From: Desulfobulbaceae bacterium
GTDB lineage: Bacteria > Desulfobacterota > Desulfobulbia > Desulfobulbales > Desulfobulbaceae
Assembly (NCBI GenBank): GCA_011322715.1
Contig: DRLX01000411.1
Location: 1 to 6,207, forward strand
DNA: 6,207 bases
Direction of reading: 5' to 3'
How positions within the stretch are numbered: position 1 is the first letter of the stretch; each line of letters opens with the position of its first letter. Positions 1 through 5,173 of this stretch are shown piece by piece. The translations under genes were made by a program, and so were the position numbers. The notes under the pieces were generated by a model, which saw only the letters and a list, made by a program, of their open reading frames with translations, ran no database searches and was not told where the DNA came from.

Positions 1-22
1 CTTTTTAGTCGGCGAAAAATAA

Positions 23-1141
23 TCAGCGATCAATCTCCGGAATAACCAGATCCAGGCTGCCCATGAAGGCCAGGGCATCGGCCAGCAGCATGCCCTCGGC
101 CACTTCGCCAAAACAGCTCAAATTAGAAAAAGTCGGCGACCGCAGTTTCAGGCGATAAGGATTTTTACCGCCGTCACAGACCAGGCGGTGGCCGAGATTA
201 CCGCGGGCGGTCTCCACCGAGGCCCAGTAATCACCGGCGGGCGGTTTCAAAATCCTGGGCACCTTGGCCCTGATGGGTCCATCGGGAAGCTTGTCCAGGG
301 CCTGTTCAATTATGTGCATGGATTGTTCAATTTCATCCATGCGCACCATGTAGCGTGCCATGGAATCACCTTCCTCATAGACCGGCACCTCAAAATCAAA
401 CTCGGAATAAACGGAATAAGGCTCATTTTTCCGCACGTCATAGTTAATGCCCGAACCCCGGGCCACCGGTCCGGTGCAGCCGTACCGCCGGGCCTGTTCC
501 TTTGAGAGAATGCCTATGCCTGTAATCCGTTTTTTGAGAATAATGTTATGGGTCACCAGATCATGGTAGAGCCTGGGCAGACGAGAGCGCAGTCGCTTGA
601 TAAAAGCATAGGTTCCGGTAATGAACGCATCATCAATATCGTTATACACGCCGCCGAAACGAAAATAGCAATAGGTGAGCCGAGAGCCGGTGATCCTTTC
701 CAGCAGATCCAGGATCTGTTCCCGGTCGTCAAAGGCATAGAGCAATGGAGAAAAACCACCAAGATCAAGGAGAAAGGCGGCCCACCAGAGCAGGTGGCTG
801 GTCAGACGGTTCAACTCCACGGTTATGACCCGGATATACTCTGCCCGTTCCGGCACCTCGATACCGGCGGCCCGTTCAACGGCCAGGCAATAACCATGAT
901 TGTAGGCCAGGGCATGCAGATAATCCATGCGGGCGGTATTGGGCATGAACTGGGCAAAGGTGCCGTCTTCGGCCATCTTTTCATGCATGCGGTGGATATA
1001 TCCAAGCACCGGCTCGGCGTGAACGATATATTCCCCGTCCATGGTCAGCTTGACCCGAAGGACACCATGAGTGGCGGGATGCTGGGGACCGAGATTGAGA
1101 ACAAAGGTCTCATCGGTGCGGCATTGCGCAGGCTCATTCAT
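23..1141 (-). CDS. nuoD: NADH-quinone oxidoreductase (complex I) subunit D
   Basis: This is the 49-kDa-type subunit of respiratory complex I, a cytoplasmic peripheral-arm protein that forms the quinone-binding pocket together with NuoB. The 372-residue protein opens almost directly with the family signature LNLGPQHPATHGVLR (residues 15-29) and ends with the typical DLVIPEIDR, so it appears complete although short for the family. His25 and Tyr74 (in RMDY) are 49 residues apart, matching the spacing of the quinone-contacting His38 and Tyr87 that I recall for Thermus Nqo4. The start overlaps the nuoC stop by 4 bp (ATGA), and a GAAGGA Shine-Dalgarno-like sequence lies about 9 bases upstream inside nuoC. 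It is a stand-alone subunit, unlike the fused NuoCD of Escherichia coli. Only 22 bases follow the stop in this window, and they contain no start for a next gene. Identification is secure. Confidence 0.97.
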   Translation of the reverse strand: MNEPAQCRTDETFVLNLGPQHPATHGVLRVKLTMDGEYIVHAEPVLGYIHRMHEKMAEDGTFAQFMPNTARMDYLHALAYNHGYCLAVERAAGIEVPERAEYIRVITVELNRLTSHLLWWAAFLLDLGGFSPLLYAFDDREQILDLLERITGSRLTYCYFRFGGVYNDIDDAFITGTYAFIKRLRSRLPRLYHDLVTHNIILKKRITGIGILSKEQARRYGCTGPVARGSGINYDVRKNEPYSVYSEFDFEVPVYEEGDSMARYMVRMDEIEQSMHIIEQALDKLPDGPIRAKVPRILKPPAGDYWASVETARGNLGHRLVCDGGKNPYRLKLRSPTFSNLSCFGEVAEGMLLADALAFMGSLDLVIPEIDR

Positions 1142-1650
1142 GGGGTAAAGTCCTTCAACAGGGGATGAAAATCCGCATCCTCGGGTAACAGAATCGGAAC
1201 CAGATTCGGATGGCCGGTAAACCTGATGCCGTAAAAATCATGGGTCTCCCGCTCATGCCAGTTTGCTGCCGGAATGATGTGGGATATGGTCGGAATTTCC
1301 GGCTCGGTCCGGGAAATAAAGGTACGAATCACCACCCGGCAAGGCTCCGGCCCATAATGATTATAATCGTAGACGACCTCAAGCCGGTCTTCTTTTATCC
1401 AGTCAACACCGGTTACGGCCTCAAGAAAAAAACCGATTTCATCCATAATTTTAGCGGCAGCCACAACCTGCTCCGGTACACACAAAACATCGATAGCCGT
1501 TCCCCGTCCGGCATGATTCGTGATCATAATCCCCTGCCGACGATCATCTTTCTCAGCCGTTTCCGATCCGTTATCTGCCTCACCGGTAATTTCAACAGGT
1601 CCGGGAAATAATACGCGCAGGCTGTTGCCGGTTTCTTCAACAAAGCTCAT
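1138..1650 (-). CDS. nuoC: NADH-quinone oxidoreductase (complex I) subunit C
   Basis: This is the 30-kDa-type subunit of complex I, a peripheral-arm protein without cofactors that packs against NuoD and NuoB. The 170-residue protein carries the family signature near its C-terminus: ERETHDFYGIRFTGHPNL (from about residue 133), followed by ILLPEDADFHPLLKDF. The final block has HPLLKDF where many homologues have HPLRKDY. The first 40 or so residues are acidic, poorly conserved in appearance and probably lineage-specific. A downstream Met at residue 42 (MITNHAG) could be an alternative start. I kept the first Met because its ATGA overlap with the nuoB stop is the same coupling seen at nuoC/nuoD. 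There is no strong Shine-Dalgarno before it, which suggests translation coupled to nuoB. Confidence 0.95.
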   Translation of the reverse strand: MSFVEETGNSLRVLFPGPVEITGEADNGSETAEKDDRRQGIMITNHAGRGTAIDVLCVPEQVVAAAKIMDEIGFFLEAVTGVDWIKEDRLEVVYDYNHYGPEPCRVVIRTFISRTEPEIPTISHIIPAANWHERETHDFYGIRFTGHPNLVPILLPEDADFHPLLKDFTP

Positions 1651-2162
1651 GTCAGGCTGCCGATATGTTCCGGCTGTCTGCGCGGCCAGCGCCGACGGCC
1701 CGTGATTTTTTCTTCCAGGGTCATGATTCCCTCCAGCAGGGCCTCCGGTCGGGGTGGACAGCCGGGAATATACACATCCACCGGCAGAAACTGATCAGCG
1801 CCCTCAACAACATTATAGTTGTTTTTACACTTAAAGGGACCGCCGGAGATGGCACAATTGCCCATGGCGATCACCCACTTGGGTTCGGGCATCTGGTCAT
1901 AAAGAGTCTTGACGGCGGGAGCCATTTTTTTGGTAATGGTGCCGGCTACGATCATCACATCGGACTGGCGGGGAGAAGGGCGGAAGACTTCGGCCCCAAA
2001 ACGGGAGATATCAAAACGGGAGCCGCCGGTGCACATCATTTCAATGGCACAGCAGGCAAGGCCGAATGTCATCGGCCAGAGAGAATTGGCCCGACAGAGG
2101 TTGAGCAGTTTATCAAGACTGGCCAGTTGAACTACGGATGTGGGTAGTGTTTCCGTTCCCAT
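1647..2162 (-). CDS. nuoB: NADH-quinone oxidoreductase (complex I) subunit B, cluster N2 protein
   Basis: This is the PSST-type subunit of complex I, which binds the terminal [4Fe-4S] cluster N2 that passes electrons to quinone. In the 171-residue protein the four expected ligands are visible: the tandem Cys37-Cys38 (LACCAIEMM), Cys103 (MGNCAISGG) and Cys135 (YIPGCPPRPE). The Cys38-Cys103 spacing of 65 matches E. coli NuoB as I recall it. The Cys103-Cys135 spacing is 32 rather than the 29 I recall for E. coli and Thermus, so there is a 3-residue insertion around residues 110-115 (FKCKNN), which also adds Cys112. The start is supported by AAAGGAG at 2170-2176, 7 bases before ATG, inside the end of nuoA. 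The gene therefore overlaps nuoA by 31 bp and nuoC by 4 bp. Confidence 0.97.
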   Translation of the reverse strand: MGTETLPTSVVQLASLDKLLNLCRANSLWPMTFGLACCAIEMMCTGGSRFDISRFGAEVFRPSPRQSDVMIVAGTITKKMAPAVKTLYDQMPEPKWVIAMGNCAISGGPFKCKNNYNVVEGADQFLPVDVYIPGCPPRPEALLEGIMTLEEKITGRRRWPRRQPEHIGSLT

Positions 2163-2539
2163 ACAAAGACTCCTTTCACCCAGGCATACACAATGGCCAA
2201 CGCTAAAACAGCGACAAAAAGGGCAACTTCAAAAAAAGCGCGACCGGTAAATTCCGGGCGGCTATAGACGGTCGCCACCGGAAATAAGAACAGGATATCG
2301 ACATCAAAGGCGAGAAAGATGAGGGCATAAAGATAGTAGATAATGCCGAAACGAATCCAGGCGGACCCGATCGGTTCCATGCCGCACTCAATAAGCCGGC
2401 CTGTTTTATTGCTGATATTGCGGGTGTGGGAAGAGGGGGAAAGAAGCTTGACGATAATGATTGGACCAAAGCCAAAGAGCAGGGCCCCGATGAGAAAAAC
2501 GGTAACGTAGATGATGTTGGTCAGAGCGTGCTGATCCAT
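2132..2539 (-). CDS. nuoA: NADH-quinone oxidoreductase (complex I) subunit A
   Basis: This is a small integral membrane subunit of complex I (ND3 type) in the cytoplasmic membrane, next to the quinone channel. The 135-residue protein shows three hydrophobic segments, at roughly residues 8-32, 62-88 and 100-122. Between the first and second lies the conserved loop with ECGMEPIGSAWIRFGI, followed by the acidic motif FLAFDVDILFLFP in the second segment. It is the first gene of the minus-strand nuo cluster. The start is supported by GGAG at 2547-2550, 7 bases before ATG. Its last 31 bases overlap nuoB. A candidate promoter lies about 50 bp upstream in the region shared with the divergent LysR gene. 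Confidence 0.96.
   Translation of the reverse strand: MDQHALTNIIYVTVFLIGALLFGFGPIIIVKLLSPSSHTRNISNKTGRLIECGMEPIGSAWIRFGIIYYLYALIFLAFDVDILFLFPVATVYSRPEFTGRAFFEVALFVAVLALAIVYAWVKGVFVWERKHYPHP
2170..2176 (-). promoter_or_regulatory. Ribosome binding site of nuoB inside nuoA
   Basis: AAAGGAG lies 7 bases before the nuoB ATG and within the nuoA reading frame. It is the strongest Shine-Dalgarno match in the nuo cluster and decides the nuoB start, which makes the 31-bp overlap of nuoA and nuoB real rather than an annotation artefact. Confidence 0.75.
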
Positions 2540-2593
2540 CTTCCTACTCCGTGGTACTCATAAAAATGGTATTATCATTTATTTTTATGATGC

Positions 2594-2622
2594 AAAATAT
2601 CAAAAGAAATGCTATACGTCAA
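2594..2622 (-). promoter_or_regulatory. Candidate sigma-70-type promoter for the nuo operon
   Basis: On the minus strand TTGACG (2617-2622, 5 of 6 to consensus) is followed after exactly 17 bases by TATTTT (2594-2599, 4 of 6). Transcription would begin near 2587, leaving a leader of about 48 bases before nuoA. The region is AT-rich, so a chance match is possible, but spacing, orientation and position are all right for nuoA. Confidence 0.5.
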
Positions 2623-2630
2623 GCAAGAAT

Positions 2631-2670
2631 GATAACTGAACGAATAAAAACGAAAAATTAGACAGTTATC
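2631..2670. promoter_or_regulatory. Inverted repeat GATAACTG / CAGTTATC, candidate LysR operator
   Basis: GATAACTG at 2631-2638 and its perfect reverse complement CAGTTATC at 2663-2670 are separated by 24 bases, with arm centres 32 bp apart, close to three helical turns. The element is centred about 63 bp upstream of the predicted nuoA transcription start, near the usual recognition-site position of LysR-type regulators. A second 8-bp pair shares the left arm: TTATCATT at 2572-2579 and AATGATAA at 2628-2635, flanking the nuoA promoter. Function is inferred from position and symmetry only. Confidence 0.35.
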
Positions 2671-2734
2671 TAAGAGAATAATAATTTCAAACAAATGAAC
2701 AAAACCATTTGTCTTCTTCACGCTACATGTTAAT

Positions 2735-2763
2735 GTGACAAAACAATAGTTTATTCTAATAAT
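2735..2763 (+). promoter_or_regulatory. Candidate sigma-70-type promoter for the LysR gene
   Basis: GTGACA (2735-2740, 5 of 6) and AATAAT (2758-2763, 5 of 6) are separated by 17 bases. Transcription would begin near 2770, giving a leader of about 24 bases before the ATG at 2794. It is divergent from, and does not overlap, the candidate nuo promoter. Confidence 0.45.
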
Positions 2764-2793
2764 AATTTCATTCAATCACACTGATAAGCAGAC

Positions 2794-3771
2794 ATGGCCA
2801 TCACATTCAGACAACTTGAGATCTTTATTGCCGTTGCCGAGACAAAACAGGTCACACGGGCCAGCAAAAACCTCTACCTGACCCAATCAGCGGTGAGCAT
2901 GGCACTCAGCGAGCTGGAAAGCCAGCTCAGCGGCCCCTTGTTTGACCGCCATGGGCGAAGCCTGCTTCTCAATGACCGCGGCCGTTACCTCCTGCCGCTT
3001 GCCAAGGAGATCATCTACCAGGTCGTCAATGTGGAGAGCATGCTGACCGAAAGGCGTGATTCCGTGGCCGGTTCCTTAAGGGTCGTCGCCAGCTCAACCA
3101 TAGGAAATTATGTACTCCCTTACCTAATCGGTTCCTTTATGCGGCTGCATACCGAGGCCCATATTGACATGCTGGTGGCCAATACCCTGATTGCGGAAAC
3201 AATGGTCCAGAAAGGCGAAGCCGATCTTGGATTCGTCGAGGGAGGGATAAGTGTTGATTCCCTGCGGGCCGTGCCCTGGTTTGAAGACGAGTTGGCCATT
3301 ATCATCAGTCCATCACACCCCCTGGGCCAAAAGGAAATCTTTCGTATTCCCGATGATCTGCGGGAGACAAAATGGGTCATGCGGGAAAAGGGATCGGGTA
3401 CGGCGGAAATTTTTACCAAAAAGCTGGGCCGCCATGCCGATATTCTACAGGTCGTCACCACACTCGGCCACACCGAAGCCATCAAAAAAGCCGTAGAATC
3501 TGGTGCCGGTGCGGCCTGTCTTTCCCAACTCACGGTCTGCCGGGAAGCTGAACAGGGGTGGTTGAAAATCCTGCCCATCGAGGGGCTTGACATGCGACGC
3601 CAATTGCGGATTATTCAGCACAAGGAAAAGGTCGTCACCCGGTTAATGGATGAATTTTTAAGCTTTTGCGAGGTGATCAGTGAGTGTGGTCTCGGTCGAG
3701 AATGTCTTTCCTCTCCCTGGAAACTGCAGACCCTACTCTCCCAGTACCACGCACAAAAAAACCAGGCATAG
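2794..3771 (+). CDS. LysR-type transcriptional regulator, YeiE-like
   Basis: This is a cytoplasmic DNA-binding regulator of 325 residues. The N-terminal winged helix-turn-helix covers roughly residues 1-62, with the typical FRQLEIFIAVAE opening and recognition-helix region LTQSAVSMALSELE. The ligand-sensing domain runs from about residue 92 to 295. It contains ASSTIGNYVLP (99-109), WFEDELAIIISPSHPLG, REKGSGTAEIF and a GHTEAIKKAVESGAGAACLS stretch. These blocks closely match my memory of E. coli YeiE, which has been reported as a sulfite-responsive regulator. Whether this protein senses the same ligand is not shown. A tail of about 25 residues follows the usual end. The ATG has only a weak ribosome binding site (no AGGAG-like sequence in the preceding 15 bases). 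It is transcribed divergently from nuoA across a 254-bp AT-rich region, the usual layout for a LysR regulator and its target, and ends in a terminator hairpin shared with the convergent aminotransferase. Confidence 0.93.
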   Translation: MAITFRQLEIFIAVAETKQVTRASKNLYLTQSAVSMALSELESQLSGPLFDRHGRSLLLNDRGRYLLPLAKEIIYQVVNVESMLTERRDSVAGSLRVVASSTIGNYVLPYLIGSFMRLHTEAHIDMLVANTLIAETMVQKGEADLGFVEGGISVDSLRAVPWFEDELAIIISPSHPLGQKEIFRIPDDLRETKWVMREKGSGTAEIFTKKLGRHADILQVVTTLGHTEAIKKAVESGAGAACLSQLTVCREAEQGWLKILPIEGLDMRRQLRIIQHKEKVVTRLMDEFLSFCEVISECGLGRECLSSPWKLQTLLSQYHAQKNQA

Positions 3772-3789
3772 AGGGTAGCCCGGTTTTTT
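3756..3789. terminator. Bidirectional rho-independent terminator
   Basis: AAAAAACC, a mismatched A, then GGC (3756-3767) pairs with GCC, C, then GGTTTTTT (3778-3789) around a 10-base loop. The right arm gives a T-run for the plus-strand LysR transcript. The left arm (seven A on the plus strand, 3755-3761) gives a T-run for the minus-strand aminotransferase transcript. The LysR stop codon (3769-3771) sits in the loop, so the left arm is still coding sequence. Confidence 0.8.
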
Positions 3790-3822
3790 CAGCATCCTTA
3801 CAAACTCCCTTTTTCCGAAAAA

Positions 3823-5025
3823 TCAACCTGCAGCCTGAATGGCAGCGGCAATGGAGGTGCAGACGTAGTCAATATTTTCCGTTGTCAGACCGGCAAGATT
3901 GATTCTACCTCCACCAACCATATAGATACTCTTCTCCGTCCGCAGGAGATTGACCACCGCATCAGAAAGGCCGGAAAAAGAAAACATGCCGCGCTGGTGT
4001 TCAATAAAGGAAAAATCTTCATCGACACCACAGTCGGCAAGGCCTTTGACCAAAGCTCGCCGCATCTCTTTAATGCGTTCCCGCATGGCGCCAAGCTCCA
4101 CCAGCCATTCCTGATACAGCTCTTCATCATCGAGAATTATTGCCGCAGTCAGCCCACCATGGGCGGGAGGATTGGAATAATTTGTCCGGATGACAGTCTT
4201 GACGTGGCTCATGGCGATCTCGGCCTCTGCTGAGCTCGGACAGATAATGGTCAGGGCGCCGGTACGCTCATTATAGAGACCAAAATTTTTCGAAAAAGAA
4301 CTCGCCACCAAAAAATCTTTGCCGGTGGCACCAAACCGTTCTACGGCATAGCGATCTTCCGTGATGCCTTCGCCGAATCCCTGGTAAGCAAAATCAAGGA
4401 AGGGCATCCAACCCCGGTTGTCCGCTATCCGGACTATTTCGTCCCACTGGTCCTGGTTCGGGTCGACTCCGGATGGATTGTGACAGCAGGTATGCAGGAC
4501 CACAATATCCCCGGCCGGAATGCGGGCAAGATCCTTGCACATCAAATCAAAATCAAGATTTTTGCTCTCCGGATTGTAATATCCGTAACTATTGATTGCA
4601 AAACCGGCATCACCAAAAATACCATTATGATTGGCCCAGGTCGGAGAGCTTACCCAGACCGTAGCCTGGGGATTAAAGCGCTTAAGCAGATCAGCGCCCA
4701 CCTTGAGCGCACCCGTACCTCCGGGAGCCTGCACGGTTACCGCCCGTGCCGACTGCACGGTTTCGCTACCACCTCCAAGAATAAGTCGTTGTACGGCCCG
4801 GCCATAGGCGGGATCACCGGAAATAGGGAGATAACTTTTGCTGGTCTGCTCTTTGAGCAGCCGCTGTTCCGCTTTTTTGACAACGCCGAGAATCGGAGTG
4901 TTGCCGCTGTTGTCCTTATAGACTCCGACACCGAGATTTACCTTGGCTGGATTGTTGTCCTTTTTAAACTGTTCCGTCAACCCCAGGATTGAATCCGGTG
5001 GCGCCGGTTGAATATTTTTCCACAT
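3823..5025 (-). CDS. Aspartate/aromatic amino acid aminotransferase (class I, AspC/TyrB type)
   Basis: This is a cytoplasmic PLP-dependent transaminase of 400 residues, exchanging the amino group between aspartate (or an aromatic amino acid) and 2-oxoglutarate. The subgroup Ia active-site set is complete: Trp130 (SPTWANHN), Asn183 (CCHNPSG), Asp211 and Tyr214 (FLDFAYQGFG), the PLP lysine Lys246 (ASSFSKNFG), Arg254 (YNERTGA), Arg280 (VIRTNYSNPP) and Arg374 (GGGRINL). These sit at the same linear positions I recall for E. coli AspC, so there are no indels in the core. AspC and TyrB share these residues, so substrate preference between aspartate and tyrosine/phenylalanine cannot be decided here, and I give no symbol. 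AGAGGA at 5033-5038, 7 bases before ATG, supports the start. Upstream lies an unusual octamer tandem array. Downstream it converges on the LysR gene and shares its terminator. Confidence 0.95.
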   Translation of the reverse strand: MWKNIQPAPPDSILGLTEQFKKDNNPAKVNLGVGVYKDNSGNTPILGVVKKAEQRLLKEQTSKSYLPISGDPAYGRAVQRLILGGGSETVQSARAVTVQAPGGTGALKVGADLLKRFNPQATVWVSSPTWANHNGIFGDAGFAINSYGYYNPESKNLDFDLMCKDLARIPAGDIVVLHTCCHNPSGVDPNQDQWDEIVRIADNRGWMPFLDFAYQGFGEGITEDRYAVERFGATGKDFLVASSFSKNFGLYNERTGALTIICPSSAEAEIAMSHVKTVIRTNYSNPPAHGGLTAAIILDDEELYQEWLVELGAMRERIKEMRRALVKGLADCGVDEDFSFIEHQRGMFSFSGLSDAVVNLLRTEKSIYMVGGGRINLAGLTTENIDYVCTSIAAAIQAAG

Positions 5026-5032
5026 TCGTGTT

Positions 5033-5038
5033 TCCTCT
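5033..5038 (-). promoter_or_regulatory. Ribosome binding site of the aminotransferase
   Basis: AGAGGA lies 7 bases before the ATG at 5025 and fixes the start. It is 19 bases from the edge of the octamer tandem array, so changes in array length would alter the leader but not remove the ribosome binding site. Confidence 0.75.
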
Positions 5039-5057
5039 TTTTGGTTCCAGGTTCCTG

Positions 5058-5127
5058 GTTTAAGCGTTTAAGCGTTTAAGCGTTTAAGCGTTTAAGCGTT
5101 TAAGCGTTTAAGCGTTTAAGCGTTTAA
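5058..5127. repeat. Perfect octamer tandem repeat, (GTTTAAGC) x 8 plus partial
   Basis: Eight uninterrupted identical copies of GTTTAAGC (read on the plus strand) occupy 5058-5121, followed by a partial GTTTAA to 5127. On the strand of the flanking genes the unit is GCTTAAAC. Overlapping each junction, CGTTTAAGCG is a near-palindrome with one T/G mismatch, so the array is also a row of near-dyads with 8-bp spacing. It lies in the 148-bp gap between the cytochrome stop and the aminotransferase start, 32 bp before the latter's ATG. Perfect identity suggests recent expansion by replication slippage. The unit is not a multiple of three, but it lies outside any gene, so copy changes would alter leader or promoter geometry rather than a reading frame. 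Confidence 0.95.
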
Positions 5128-5156
5128 CAGATACCGTTTCCACGGATTTCTGTAAA
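5123..5156 (-). other. Interrupted hairpin between cytochrome and aminotransferase genes
   Basis: On the minus strand TTTACAGA (5149-5156) pairs with TCTGT-T-AAA (5123-5131, one bulged T). Inside it CCGT pairs with ACGG around a GGAA tetraloop of the GNRA class, with a small AAT/TA internal loop between the two stems. No T-run follows on the minus strand, so it is not a standard terminator for the cytochrome gene. It may be a processing or stabilising structure, or a protein site. It abuts the octamer array. Confidence 0.5.
5128..5156 (-). promoter_or_regulatory. Weak candidate promoter for the aminotransferase
   Basis: TTTACA (5151-5156, 5 of 6) and TATCTG (5128-5133, 3 of 6) are spaced by 17 bases on the minus strand. 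If used, transcription would start near 5121 and the octamer array would be the first part of the transcript leader. The -10 element is poor and the same bases form a hairpin, so this is tentative. Confidence 0.25.
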
Positions 5157-5173
5157 GAATTTTAGGTGGAAAA

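Noticed and set aside
548..1168. 206-codon plus-strand reading frame
   Set aside because: It lies antisense across nuoD, whose protein is unmistakable. The antisense translation shows no family features.
2575..2775. 66-codon minus-strand reading frame in the nuoA/LysR intergenic region
   Set aside because: It is AT-rich, low-complexity in composition, has no ribosome binding site and overlaps the predicted promoters. It looks like a chance open frame.
3810..3822. Short TTTTTCCGAAAAA inverted repeat after the aminotransferase stop
   Set aside because: The arms are A/T only with a 3-base loop and would be weak. The GC-containing hairpin at 3756-3789 is a better terminator.
4480..4992. 170-codon plus-strand reading frame
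   Set aside because: It is antisense to the aminotransferase, which has a complete active site. There is no independent support.
5058..5127. CRISPR array or replication iterons
   Set aside because: The units are 8 bp and directly abutting with no spacers, so not CRISPR. No initiator gene, DnaA boxes or other origin features are visible nearby.
5122..5128. Integron attC core site (GTTAAAC on the minus strand)
   Set aside because: The 7-mer fits the core consensus, but I found no partner core site at a suitable distance and no integrase or cassette structure.
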